Shown: positions 1 through 7,754 of the stretch, in pieces
Position numbering within the stretch: the stretch's first letter is position 1
Layout of the letters: each line of letters begins with the position of its first letter
Source: Fischerella sp. JS2
GTDB taxonomy: Bacteria > Cyanobacteriota > Cyanobacteriia > Cyanobacteriales > Nostocaceae
Assembly: GCF_032393985.1 (NCBI RefSeq)
Contig: NZ_CP135918.1
Span: 248,001-312,000, forward strand
Reading direction: 5' to 3'
Length of the DNA stretch: 64,000 nucleotides
Translations under genes and position numbers: made by a program
Notes under the pieces: model-generated
What the model was told of the DNA's origin: nothing
Databases searched by the model: none
What the model saw: only the letters and a program-made list of their open reading frames with translations

Positions 1-137
1 GTAGCACAACCAAAATCTATTATATGCTTATTTTCTCCTACCCAACGGAGCATTTTTTTTAAACTACTATTTTCATCTAAACTTTCTACAGTAATATTTG
101 GCAGTAAAGGATAATCTTTCTCCAATTTAGTAATCAT
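1..137 (-). CDS. SAM-dependent methyltransferase, N-terminal fragment (runs off the window)
   Basis: The ATG at 137 opens a frame that stays open to the window edge (45 codons). The visible residues end in IIDFGCAT, which looks like motif I (DxGCGTG) of class I SAM-dependent methyltransferases. The ATG lies 13 bases after the stop of the upstream Wzt-type ATPase gene on the same strand, so the two are probably cotranscribed. Methyltransferases and glycosyltransferases are usual companions of Wzm/Wzt polysaccharide exporters, where they modify or terminate glycan chains. The substrate cannot be judged from 45 residues, and the family call rests on one motif. Confidence 0.6.
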   Translation of the reverse strand, partial: MITKLEKDYPLLPNITVESLDENSSLKKMLRWVGENKHIIDFGCA

Positions 138-150
138 AAAAAGATAGTTT

Positions 151-1437
151 CTATTTTCTGATTTCTGTTAGTTTCTGTGGTGATACTTGGACGCTTATAG
201 GCAGATTTACCAAAGCATGAATGCGTTTACCTGTATTAGGAGGAAGCACTTGAAAAACCATTGCATTGTCAATCCAATCAAATGACATCGCTGTATAGTT
301 TTCTGCACCTGCTACAGTTAAGCTATAAGACCCCGGACGTAATGGCAGACGAAATTTAAATTCTATTTTTAACTGTTCTCCTGGCTCTAATTTACCAATC
401 GGAGAATTCTCTTCAAAGGTGTTACTACCAATTAATTCATTACCATTTCTATCACAGATAAAAAAACCAACTATACATGCTTGTAATACTTCACAAACAT
501 GAAGTTCAAGAATTAATGTAACTTGTTCGTTAAATCCTAGAGTAGGTGTCTCTGCTAATTCTTCTCCTAGTTGGTTTAATAATCGGATATTTTTAATTAA
601 TGCTTTACGATTACCTCTACGAGCAGGCTGATTTGCGATTAAATTTTGCTGATTAATTTGGTTGTTAGGTAAATACTCTTTTTTAGTGACTGTTCCTAAC
701 TCTGTTTCTGTAACCAGTTTCATATATTTGATGATGACAGCATTAGGTACTCCAGAAAAGTAAATTTTACCTTCATGAATCATCACTGCTGAATTACACA
801 ATGTTTTTACTGCTCCAGAGTCATGAGATACAAATAATGTTGTGACTCCAGAATCCATCAAACTTCGCATCCGGCGCATACAGCGATGTTGAAATACTAT
901 ATCTCCTACTGCTAGCGCTTCATCAACAATTAAAATTTCTGGATCAACATTAACTGCTACGGCAAATGCCAAGCGGACAAACATACCACTCGAATAAGTT
1001 TTAACTGGTTGCTCAATAAAATCTCCAATATCAGCAAAACTAGCTATTGCTTCAAATCTATCTTCAATTTCTTTCTGGCTTAATCCTAACAATCTGCCAT
1101 TAAAAAATACATTTTGTCTACCAGTAAATTCTGGATTGAATCCACTTCCTAACTCTAATAATGCTGACACACGACCATTGACTATCACTTCACCAGTAGT
1201 AGGTGTTAAAGTTCCAGCAATAATTTGTAATAAGGTACTTTTACCAGAACCATTTTTACCCACAATTCCTATTGTTTCACCCTTTGGAATCTCTAAATTT
1301 ATATCTTTTAATGCCCAAAATTCCTTAGCTCTACTTCTAGCAGGTAAAAAAATTTCTTTGAGCCTATCGACAGGATGAATATAGCATTTAAAGCACTTGG
1401 AGATATTTTTTAGAGAAATTGCTATTTCTTCTCCCAT
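151..1437 (-). CDS. ABC transporter ATP-binding protein, Wzt/TagH type, polysaccharide export
   Basis: Cytoplasmic ATPase subunit of an O-antigen or polysaccharide ABC exporter. The nucleotide-binding domain fills about residues 5-240: Walker A GKNGSGKST, signature YSSGM (the degenerate form seen in Wzt/TagH), Walker B ILIVDEALAVGD and the H-loop SHD. After a linker, about residues 285-425 resemble the beta-sandwich C-terminal domain of Wzt (LGFNEQVTLILEL, LRPGSYSLTVAG) that binds the glycan end in carbohydrate-recognising exporters. The frame extends 18 bases upstream to a TTG, but the ATG at 1437 is the more likely start. The permease partner (Wzm) is not in view; it may lie beyond the left edge. 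A methyltransferase gene follows at once. Confidence 0.9.
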   Translation of the reverse strand: MGEEIAISLKNISKCFKCYIHPVDRLKEIFLPARSRAKEFWALKDINLEIPKGETIGIVGKNGSGKSTLLQIIAGTLTPTTGEVIVNGRVSALLELGSGFNPEFTGRQNVFFNGRLLGLSQKEIEDRFEAIASFADIGDFIEQPVKTYSSGMFVRLAFAVAVNVDPEILIVDEALAVGDIVFQHRCMRRMRSLMDSGVTTLFVSHDSGAVKTLCNSAVMIHEGKIYFSGVPNAVIIKYMKLVTETELGTVTKKEYLPNNQINQQNLIANQPARRGNRKALIKNIRLLNQLGEELAETPTLGFNEQVTLILELHVCEVLQACIVGFFICDRNGNELIGSNTFEENSPIGKLEPGEQLKIEFKFRLPLRPGSYSLTVAGAENYTAMSFDWIDNAMVFQVLPPNTGKRIHALVNLPISVQVSPQKLTEIRK

Positions 1438-1465
1438 ATTAATTTTTGCTTGCAATTCTTAAAAA

Positions 1466-1497
1466 TTCCACAGCATGAATAAATCATGCTTGTGGAA
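1466..1497. promoter_or_regulatory. Inverted repeat upstream of the Wzt gene
   Basis: TTCCACAGCATGA (1466-1478) and TCATGCTTGTGGAA (1484-1497) are almost perfect reverse complements around a 5-base loop, about 30 bases upstream of the Wzt start codon. It could be an operator or a leader hairpin. No T-run follows on either strand, which argues against a simple terminator. Confidence 0.4.
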
Positions 1498-2316
1498 GCT
1501 GGTTTGAGCCTGCGCTGCCATTTCACTAGAACGTTTCATTACATGATAAGTGGCAGGAAATTTATTCAGTTGCCATTTTGCCAAAACTGTGAATATGAGC
1601 CTTATCTTTAGGGATTAAAGACATATTTTTAGGAATTGCTGTGGTTATTTCAAAACTTGATGAACTCGACAGACTCTCCTTTTAGTCCATTTACATAGGT
1701 GGTGTAATGATAATTTTTGAAGACTGCCCATACATTTACGCGAAAAAGGGCAGTTTACAAAGTGGCATATTTATAGCATATTTTTAGTTGATAATGACTC
1801 ATTTACTACTTGCACTAGTTCAAATTCTGTGCTTTGATACAAATCACGTAAGCGGAAACACGAACTAAATCTTCTGCTTGGGTGTTCCTGAATCTTTTTC
1901 CAAAATAGGAATATATAAAGTGGACACCATAAATTAAGTTCACAAAATATAGGTAGAATTTTTTCTTCCTTATTTTTCTTTTTGTCTCATAATTCTTTGC
2001 TATGTATTAAAGACAAATACCTATGTGATACATCACACAAACATTGGATAAAGGTCTCTTTTGCTTATTTCGTAAGCCCTGCACATGCAAACTCTATTTT
2101 CCCTACCAGTTGTACTTAGTCTAAGTGCTACTTCAAAACTTGATTATCTTATGCATTTTCCCTGTGTACATGTATAGCCTTGGTTAATGACACTAATTGA
2201 CAATTGACAAATATTGTGATATAGAGTTAAATCTTTCAATGAGGTAAGGCGTCAGTGTATCCCCACCAAGAGAGTCACTAACGCCCTTTGTCAAACACAT
2301 TATTGATAACTTAATC
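1498..2316. other. Gene-free stretch of about 820 bases
   Basis: No convincing gene on either strand. The sequence is AT-rich. On the minus strand an open stretch without a good start covers about 1459-1613 and may be the tail of a lost gene. The only other structure I see is the hairpin at 2248-2285. Confidence 0.5.
2248..2285. promoter_or_regulatory. Hairpin in the leader of the 78-aa gene
   Basis: GGCGTCAGTG (2248-2257) pairs with CACTAACGCC (2276-2285) with one mismatch around an 18-base loop. It ends about 30 bases before the ATG at 2317, so it may lie in that gene's 5' leader. Function unknown. Confidence 0.35.
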
Positions 2317-2553
2317 ATGACACAAAATACACAATGCAACGAACCTAAGAGCAGTACCCAGACTGTTGCCTACAAAAATCGTCTAAATTCGTGGGTAATA
2401 GCCCGTTTGCTTCCTGACACACAGCGTCAGATTATTGCTCGTTTCCGTAGTCGATCTGACGCAGATGGACACATGCAGCGTTTGCGCCAGATATCACCTG
2501 AAGATAACTTTGTAGTTATGTTTGATTGCCAAACTGATGAAAGTTTGAATTAA
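2317..2553 (+). CDS. Small conserved cyanobacterial hypothetical protein (78 aa)
   Basis: A 78-residue soluble protein without signal peptide or membrane segment. The middle reads NRLNSWVIARLLPDTQR and RFRSRSDADGHMQRLRQ, followed by a strand-like NFVVMFD. This basic, compact pattern (an aromatic/basic N-terminal half, a helix, a beta strand) resembles small cyanobacterial proteins in which a residue or dosage is scored over a query line, but I do not recognise a named domain. It stands alone between a long empty region and a transposase relic on the other strand. Codon use and the clean ATG support a real gene; function unknown. Confidence 0.6.
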   Translation: MTQNTQCNEPKSSTQTVAYKNRLNSWVIARLLPDTQRQIIARFRSRSDADGHMQRLRQISPEDNFVVMFDCQTDESLN

Positions 2554-2555
2554 AG

Positions 2556-2865
2556 CTATGGAAAAGCGATCGCACTTCTCAAAATAGAGCTGCGATCGCG
2601 CATAATAAATACTTGCCAAATCTCTAATTCAAATCCTTCGGCAAAATCTCTAGTTTTTCCATCTGCATATTTGTAATCGATAGTTGTTAATTCTTGTTTT
2701 CTATCCCAAATTGGTTGAAGATATTTTATTAATTGTTCTGGCGGTGCTTGCTTGGCATTTAAAGGACATAGATAAAAATCCCCACCCGATAATATAAATA
2801 AATATATATTAATGAAGAACGGGTATGTCATCGACTCGTTCGTTTGTAATTATAGGTTCAGACAT
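2556..2865 (-). pseudogene. Internally deleted transposase remnant (IS1634-like, DUF4277 type)
   Basis: The ATG at 2865 starts MSEPIITNERVDDIPVLH and stops at 2809. The NERVDDIPVL stretch matches the N-terminus typical of DUF4277-type transposases. About 20 bases later another frame continues with LSGGDFYLCPLNAKQ, then LIKYLQPIWDRKQ and ADGKTRDFAEGFE. This resembles the central region of the same transposases (GGYYLxPLxxKQ...W...LTTI...AEGF). The segment between them (over 100 residues in intact relatives) and everything after AEGFE are missing; the remaining reading to 2556 looks unrelated. The element is therefore a dead relic. Family assignment is from memory of the motifs. Confidence 0.6.
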
Positions 2866-2978
2866 TAAGCCCGTCGTTGAACATAGCAAGTCTCCAACAG
2901 CATAGTGATGACTCCCACCTATTAGCGCAAATTAAGCTACAATTCAAGCAGTGCAAGGACTTTCCATTTATCTAGCCC

Positions 2979-3710
2979 ATGCTTGAAAACCTGCAAACCC
3001 AATTTTACGAACTAGAACAATTCGCCAACTCCCTTGTCTCTAATCAGTTGACGCATCTGAGTATACTAAGCATAGGTGTCATTTTTATTGCTGGGCTTCT
3101 CACCAGTCTCACGCCTTGTATGCTGTCTATGTTGCCTATCACTATCGGCTACATCGGCGGTTACGAAGCGAAAAGTCGTCTGCAAGCTGCTGCCCAGTCT
3201 ACTTGGTTTGCTTTCGGATTAGCAACTACTCTTGCAAGTTTAGGGATTTTAGCAGCTTTGGTTGGAAAAGTCTACGGGCAAATCGGTTTTGGTTTACCAA
3301 TTATTGTTAGTGTTATAGCTATCCTGATGGGGCTGAATTTGTTGGAAGCTTTGCCCTTGCAAATGCCATCCTTTGGAGGTACAGAGTGGATTTCTCAAGA
3401 ATTACCCCAAGGTATGCGCGCCTATGTGATCGGTCTGAGTTTTGGTTTAGTTGCTTCTCCTTGCAGTACTCCTGTTTTAGCAAGTTTATTAGGTTGGGTT
3501 GCCAATACACAAGACTTAATTTTAGGTGCGGTTTTGCTCATTTCTTACACCGCAGGTTATGTAGCACCATTAATTTTGGCAGGTACCTTTACTGCTTCGA
3601 TTAAAAAGATACTAGAATTACGCCGTTGGTCTGGTTGGATTAACCCAATTAGCGGGGCTTTGTTAGTAGGATTTGGTGTTTTTTCTCTCGTTTCTCGGAT
3701 TTCTTTTTAA
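2979..3710 (+). CDS. ccdA: Cytochrome c biogenesis protein CcdA
   Basis: Thylakoid/cytoplasmic membrane thiol-disulfide transporter of system II cytochrome c maturation. It moves reducing equivalents from cytoplasmic thioredoxin across the membrane so that apocytochrome CxxCH thiols are kept reduced for heme attachment. The 243 residues hold about six membrane segments. The two family cysteines are visible in SLTPCMLSMLP (near residue 47) and VASPCSTPVLASLL (near residue 160). It is followed after 79 bases by the heme-ligation partner ccs1 on the same strand, the usual cyanobacterial arrangement. Length is normal for CcdA. Confidence 0.95.
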   Translation: MLENLQTQFYELEQFANSLVSNQLTHLSILSIGVIFIAGLLTSLTPCMLSMLPITIGYIGGYEAKSRLQAAAQSTWFAFGLATTLASLGILAALVGKVYGQIGFGLPIIVSVIAILMGLNLLEALPLQMPSFGGTEWISQELPQGMRAYVIGLSFGLVASPCSTPVLASLLGWVANTQDLILGAVLLISYTAGYVAPLILAGTFTASIKKILELRRWSGWINPISGALLVGFGVFSLVSRISF

Positions 3711-3789
3711 TAGTTAGTGGTTAGTAGATAGTGATTAGTGGTCAAATACGAACTACTAACTACTAGCAATTCTATATTTATTAATTCAA

Positions 3790-5208
3790 ATGACTTTAGA
3801 TAATACAAATAATACAGTTACTGAACAATCTACAGAAAAATTAAATTGGTGGTCGATCGCGCGGTTTTTACGACAGGATTTTTTACCTGTACTAACAGAT
3901 TTACGTTTAGCGATCGCACTCTTACTGATTATTGCTCTATTTAGTATTACTGGTACAGTCATTGAACAAGGTCAATCACTGGCTTTTTACCAGGCTAATT
4001 ATCCAGAACACCCAGCTTTATTTGGTTTCCTATCTTGGAAAGTTATTTTAACTTTGGGGCTAGACCATGTTTATCGTACCTGGTGGTTTTTAGCTTTACT
4101 GATATTTTTTGGTACTAGTTTGACTGCTTGTACTTTTACTCGTCAGTTACCTGCTTTAAAAGCTTCCCGTCGTTGGAAATTTTATGATCAACCCCGACAA
4201 TTTAATAAGTTAGCATTGAGTGCAGAACTAGATAATAGTTCTGTTGATTCCCTCATCCAAATATTAAAGAACCACAGCTATAAAGTTTTTCAAGAAACAG
4301 ATAAAGCTAATATTCTTTATGCCCGTAAAGGAATAATCGGACGCATCGGTCCAATCATTGTACATATCGGTATAGTCGTGATTCTTTTGGGGTCAATTTG
4401 GGGGGCGATGACTGGGTTTATGGCCCAGGAAATGGTTGCTAGTGGTAATACATTCCAAGTCAAAAATATTATTGATGCAGGGCCTTGGGCCGCAACACGC
4501 ATACCTAAAGATTGGTCTGTACGTGTTAATCGTTTTTGGATTGATTATACTCCTAGTGGCAGTATTGACCAGTTTTACTCAGATTTATCTGTTTTAAATA
4601 ACCAAAACCAAGAAGTTGATCACAAGAAAATTTTTGTGAATCAACCTCTGCGTTATCGGGGTGTGACTTTTTACCAAACAGACTGGGGAATTGCTGCTGT
4701 GCGAGTGCGGGTGAACCAAAGTCCAATTTTTCAAATACCAATGGCGTTATTAAATAGCAATGGTAATGGCCGGATTTGGGGAACCTGGATTCCCACAAAA
4801 CCAGATTTAAGTGAGGGTGTTTCTCTACTAGCCAAAGATTTACAAGGAACAGTGTTAATTTATGACGCCGCAGGCCAATTATTCAACACTTTGCGGACAG
4901 GTATGTCCACCCAAATCAATGGCGTGAAACTGACAGTTTTGGATGTGGTTGGTAGTACTGGTTTACAAATTAAAGCCGATCCAGGAATTCCGATGGTTTA
5001 TACTGGGTTTGCCTTATTGATGTTGGGTGTGGTGATGAGTTATTTTTCCCACTCCCAAATTTGGGCATTGCAGATAGATGGACGTCTGTATGTGGGTGGC
5101 AAAACTAATCGCGCCCAGGTAGCCTTTGAACAGGAAATGTTGGGAATATTAGATTCCCTAAGTCAAGAACAAACAAATGAGGAGAAGGCGATCGCATCAC
5201 CAACTTAG
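3790..5208 (+). CDS. ccs1: Cytochrome c biogenesis protein Ccs1 (ResB family)
   Basis: Membrane component of system II cytochrome c synthesis, partner of CcsA in delivering and attaching heme to apocytochromes in the lumen. Also called CcsB or ResB. N-terminal membrane helices ([19 protein letters not shown], then [17 protein letters not shown]) are followed by a third at [21 protein letters not shown] large lumenal domain fills about residues 215-400, and a last helix is near residue 410 ([20 protein letters not shown]). The 472-residue length fits cyanobacterial Ccs1. Lies directly behind ccdA and probably shares its transcript; a strong palindrome follows at 5310. Confidence 0.95.
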   Translation: MTLDNTNNTVTEQSTEKLNWWSIARFLRQDFLPVLTDLRLAIALLLIIALFSITGTVIEQGQSLAFYQANYPEHPALFGFLSWKVILTLGLDHVYRTWWFLALLIFFGTSLTACTFTRQLPALKASRRWKFYDQPRQFNKLALSAELDNSSVDSLIQILKNHSYKVFQETDKANILYARKGIIGRIGPIIVHIGIVVILLGSIWGAMTGFMAQEMVASGNTFQVKNIIDAGPWAATRIPKDWSVRVNRFWIDYTPSGSIDQFYSDLSVLNNQNQEVDHKKIFVNQPLRYRGVTFYQTDWGIAAVRVRVNQSPIFQIPMALLNSNGNGRIWGTWIPTKPDLSEGVSLLAKDLQGTVLIYDAAGQLFNTLRTGMSTQINGVKLTVLDVVGSTGLQIKADPGIPMVYTGFALLMLGVVMSYFSHSQIWALQIDGRLYVGGKTNRAQVAFEQEMLGILDSLSQEQTNEEKAIASPT

Positions 5209-5250
5209 TACAACATTTCATTAATTCCTAACGAATTCTCACTAAGAAAA

Positions 5251-5292
5251 ACTCTGCGTCCCTTAGCGCTAACTTTGCGTGTCTCTGCGTTA
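5251..5292. repeat. Dispersed CTCTGCGTCCCTT repeat, copy 1
   Basis: The stretch with CTCTGCGTCCCTTAGCG and CTCTGCGTTAA has an inverted relative at 59871-59912 (CGCAAAGGGACGCAGAG). This is a dispersed intergenic repeat family; I see no coding content. Confidence 0.5.
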
Positions 5293-5309
5293 AATAAAAC
5301 TGAGGTAGG

Positions 5310-5342
5310 TTTATAGTAAGCACGCTTTTTGCTTACTATAAA
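5310..5342. terminator. Bidirectional terminator-like palindrome between ccs1 and queF
   Basis: TTTATAGTAAGCA (5310-5322) and TGCTTACTATAAA (5330-5342) are perfect reverse complements around a 7-base loop. It sits between two convergent genes and touches the queF stop codon. The stem is AT-rich, so efficiency is uncertain. Confidence 0.6.
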
Positions 5343-5756
5343 CTATGATTTCACATGATGAACTTCAATCACTGTATGCACGTTACCGCGCGGGGCAAAA
5401 TCAGCTTTAACAGTGATTTCTAAAGGATCACAAGCAGCGACAAAATCATCCAAAATTTGGTTAGCAGATTCTTCGTGAGAAATGTAGCGATCGCGGTAAT
5501 TGTTAATATAAAGCTTGAGTGCCTTTAATTCTACTACCTGTTGATCGGGTATATAGGTAATATGAATGGTGGCAAAATCTGGATAGCCAGAAAAGGGGCA
5601 TTTACATGTGAATTCCGGTAATGTGATATCTATGTTATAGCGTCGTCCTACACGCGGATTAGGAAAGGTAATGAGTTTTCCTTCTGCGATTTCGCGTTCG
5701 CCATACTTAATTTCCTGACTTGACTGTGACACACTTTCTGATAAAGAATTACTCAT
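5343..5756 (-). CDS. queF: NADPH-dependent 7-cyano-7-deazaguanine reductase QueF
   Basis: Reduces the nitrile of preQ0 to the aminomethyl group of preQ1 in queuosine biosynthesis, in the cytoplasm. At 137 residues it is the short, unimodular QueF type. The catalytic pair is visible: the Cys of CPFSGYPDF (residue 53) that forms the thioimide, and Asp60 seven residues later. The QueF motif with substrate Glu follows in VELKALKLYINNYRDR, and the C-terminal FAPRGNVHTVIEV is also typical. Convergent with ccs1; no other queuosine gene is in the window. Confidence 0.95.
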   Translation of the reverse strand: MSNSLSESVSQSSQEIKYGEREIAEGKLITFPNPRVGRRYNIDITLPEFTCKCPFSGYPDFATIHITYIPDQQVVELKALKLYINNYRDRYISHEESANQILDDFVAACDPLEITVKADFAPRGNVHTVIEVHHVKS

Positions 5757-5831
5757 AATAAAAATTTATAATTAGTAATTAATTAGTCAATAGTCAATTT
5801 TCAGTGGACTGTTGACTGTCGACTTCATAAC

Positions 5832-6236
5832 TCATGATTCTTCCGACTCCCAGTCTGGGCAATTCTCACCATCCCATCCGTAGGGATGCATACCACAGAC
5901 TAACAAATTACCACCATAAGCTTGACCGTGATAGTGACAACAACCAATGCAAGCAGGATTTTTTTCTGCTGAAGGTTCCACTGGGTAAGGAAAAGCAGGA
6001 TCTAAATCATCACCTACTATATCTTCCAATTCCCAATACATCTCTAAAAATGGTTCAGTCAATTCCTGAAAATACTGATCCATTTCTACAGCAATTGTAT
6101 TGTGCAATTGCTCAGTAACTTCTTCCGTAACTTCAAAAAAAGTGTCTACCATGTCACTCATCCCCAGGAAGAAGCGTTCTACTTCATCGCTTACTGTTTG
6201 TATCATTTCCCAAAAATCCTTTTGCCAATTTTCCAT
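5832..6236 (-). CDS. Conserved cyanobacterial hypothetical protein with C-terminal Cys/His cluster
   Basis: I do not recognise a named family. The N-terminal two thirds are acidic and helical, rich in Glu, Met and Phe. The C-terminal third carries CIGCCHYHGQAYGG, LVCGMHPYGWDGENCPDW: five Cys and several His in about 35 residues, which could hold a metal or an Fe-S cluster. The frame is open 30 bases further upstream to a TTG, but ATG 6236 is preceded by AAGGG at suitable spacing, so I chose it. The acidic helix plus metal-like tail suggests a small adaptor or redox-linked protein; that is a guess. Confidence 0.7.
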   Translation of the reverse strand: MENWQKDFWEMIQTVSDEVERFFLGMSDMVDTFFEVTEEVTEQLHNTIAVEMDQYFQELTEPFLEMYWELEDIVGDDLDPAFPYPVEPSAEKNPACIGCCHYHGQAYGGNLLVCGMHPYGWDGENCPDWESEES

Positions 6237-6566
6237 AAAACTAACGCCCTTAGTGGCTAGATTCAAAAATATAAGTTCTGAGGGATTGCGAGGGGTCAGA
6301 TCATCCCTGACTTTTTAAAAAGTTGGGGAGATCAAAGCCCATAAAAATTAATGTAGTCGAGTACTAGTCTAATTTAGACATCCTTAAGGCAATTTCCTGA
6401 AGAGTAGTATCTTACAGAAACTAAATATTCATCGACGTTAAATACTATCTAACTGCCAGCAATGAACAACACCCTGAGGAACAGGTTTTAACTAAATTCT
6501 ACGCCATATAGTAATGGGTTGATATCAGCAAGACAAAGCTAACATCAACCCAGCATAAATTTATTA
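6237..6566. other. Intergenic stretch holding a dispersed repeat
   Basis: No gene seen in 330 bases. The part at 6274-6353 belongs to a repeat family that recurs at 20552; the rest is unremarkable. Confidence 0.5.
6274..6353 (+). repeat. 80-bp dispersed repeat with internal hairpin, copy 1
   Basis: AGTTCTGAGGGATTGCGAGG, a CCCTGACTTTTTAAAAAGTTGGGG hairpin-like core and CATAAAAATTAATG match the segment at 20552-20629 over about 80 bases with small differences. Both copies lie in intergenic DNA in the same orientation. Confidence 0.65.
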
Positions 6567-6959
6567 TTACTTATCACGTTGCAAACGCTTTAATTCGTTT
6601 TCTAATTCCAGAACTTGCTGACGTAATTGATCTACATTATCGCTATTCCCAGTTTGGGCATCTTTTGCCGTTGGCTGATCGTCTTCTTCGATAATTTCGA
6701 TACGGCGCGGTTCAGAAGGAGTAGTCGACTCTGCTGTTGTAGCAGTTGCTGATTGCTGCTGGGCTTGCTTCATCATATCTTCAACGAAGCGACGCGCCTC
6801 TTCTGTGGTCATTTCACCCCGTGCCACCATTTCGTCTGCCAGCTTTTGGATTTGCGATCGCACATCTGATAGTGTTCCGCCTGCTCTTTCGCCTGCGTAA
6901 GAAGCTAACCCAACACCAAGGTAAAAAGCTTTTTTAACAATATCTCCAAAACCAGCCAT
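6567..6959 (-). CDS. Phasin-like / coiled-coil cyanobacterial protein
   Basis: A 130-residue protein starting MAGFGDIVKKAFYLGVGLASYAGE, an amphipathic N-terminal helix, followed by LADEMVARGEMTTEEARRFVEDMM, a pattern seen in PhaF/phasin-type granule-associated proteins (a helix with a TTEEA turn). A low-complexity Ala/Thr/Gln/Ser linker precedes a C-terminal heptad segment (VDQLRQQVLELENELKRLQ). A phasin-like role at granule surfaces or a membrane-associated scaffold are the best guesses. The start codon lies just downstream of the SRP RNA gene on the same strand, so read-through from it is possible. Confidence 0.7.
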   Translation of the reverse strand: MAGFGDIVKKAFYLGVGLASYAGERAGGTLSDVRSQIQKLADEMVARGEMTTEEARRFVEDMMKQAQQQSATATTAESTTPSEPRRIEIIEEDDQPTAKDAQTGNSDNVDQLRQQVLELENELKRLQRDK

Positions 6960-6975
6960 TACAGCCTTTACGCTC

Positions 6976-7080
6976 CTAGAAATAGGGCGACCCGGAGACT
7001 ACGCCTACCGTAAGCATCCCGTGTTGCTGCTACCTTCCGGTCCTGACAAGATTTGGGCGTTACAGTCGCATAGATCCAGG
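6976..7080 (-). ncRNA. ffs: Signal recognition particle RNA (4.5S-like, small bacterial type)
   Basis: Read on the minus strand, the sequence contains TGTCAGGACCGGAAGGTAGC, the conserved domain IV with the GGAA tetraloop and the asymmetric internal loop that bind Ffh. Flanking pairs close the hairpin: ACGCC with GGCGT, GCGAC with GTCGC, and CCTGGA with TCTAGG. The size of about 100 nt fits the small bacterial RNA without an Alu domain. Ends are estimated from the outermost pairing and may be off by about ten bases. The RNA partners with Ffh in cotranslational membrane targeting. Confidence 0.9.
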
Positions 7081-7119
7081 TCTACAAATTAGCATAGCAT
7101 TAAATATTGCATGTGTGTG

Positions 7120-7386
7120 TTATTCGACCACAATTTTCCATTCATATAGCTTGTAGTTAACACAATTGTTGCTCACTAACGGGTCATTGGCGACAATTGC
7201 CTGGGCTTCGGCCATTGATGCAGCTTCAAACACCATCATGCCGCCTCCCATCTTTGCCCAGTAGCCAGTTTTAGCATTGTGTCCTTTAGCAATCAATTCT
7301 TTTACGTAAGCTTTGTGAGCGGGTATATATTGGTCAAAGACCGATTTATCAACTTTACCTTCCTCTATCTTGACGAAAATGGGCAT
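7120..7386 (-). CDS. YciI-like family protein
   Basis: A small cytoplasmic protein of the YCII/dimeric alpha-beta barrel type. It opens MPIFVKIEEGKVDK; YIPAHKAYVKELIAKG, then AKMGGGMMVFEAASMAEAQAIVANDPLV and a C-terminal strand ending YEWKIVVE match the fold: strand, helix with His, Gly-rich strand, EAQ..V..DP helix, strand. The catalytic role of YciI relatives is poorly known. The frame extends six codons upstream to an ATG at 7404; I chose the internal ATG because the family normally begins at MP.FV. Upstream on the other strand lies a PIN-domain remnant. Confidence 0.8.
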   Translation of the reverse strand: MPIFVKIEEGKVDKSVFDQYIPAHKAYVKELIAKGHNAKTGYWAKMGGGMMVFEAASMAEAQAIVANDPLVSNNCVNYKLYEWKIVVE

Positions 7387-7420
7387 GTACTTGTTACTTT
7401 CCATTACAAAAACTAGGGGG

Positions 7421-7618
7421 AGAACTGTTATTGTTTACAGTCAAATCAAAGCAGCAGTTTTTAATCAGTTTGCCCTTAAACATCAAAGCAAACGTCAAAG
7501 TAAAAGTGTTGGAGATTTAAGAGCGGCGACAGCGATTCAGCACAATCTCATCCTTGTTTCTGCCGATAGCGATTTTGTTCAAATTCAGCAACCACAACCT
7601 TTTCTAGTAAAATTTTAG
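7421..7618 (+). pseudogene. Truncated PIN-domain (VapC-like) toxin remnant
   Basis: The plus-strand frame ends with QIKAAVFNQFALKHQ, then SVGDLRAATAIQHNLILVSA and DSDFVQIQ. That resembles the last third of VapC-type PIN ribonucleases, where a conserved acidic residue precedes an Ala-rich helix (IAATAL.HNL.LVT.N..DF). The N-terminal part with the first catalytic Asp is missing, and the region before 7421 reads as unrelated sequence antisense to the YciI-like gene. No antitoxin is visible. Probably a dead toxin-antitoxin relic. Confidence 0.5.
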
Positions 7619-7754
7619 CTATCAGTTAATACGCTTGGTTTTAAGGATAAACAACCTGTGGATATTATCGTTCTATCATAGATTTTCCACCAAAACATAA
7701 AGACGCCAAGAATTACTCAGCGTCTTTGCATAAAATAAATTTTGCTGTTTTATC

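Noticed and set aside
1459-1613. Minus-strand open stretch ending FHKHDLFMLWNF before the Wzt gene
   Set aside because: No suitable start and overlaps the inverted repeat; possibly a gene tail, but unsupported.
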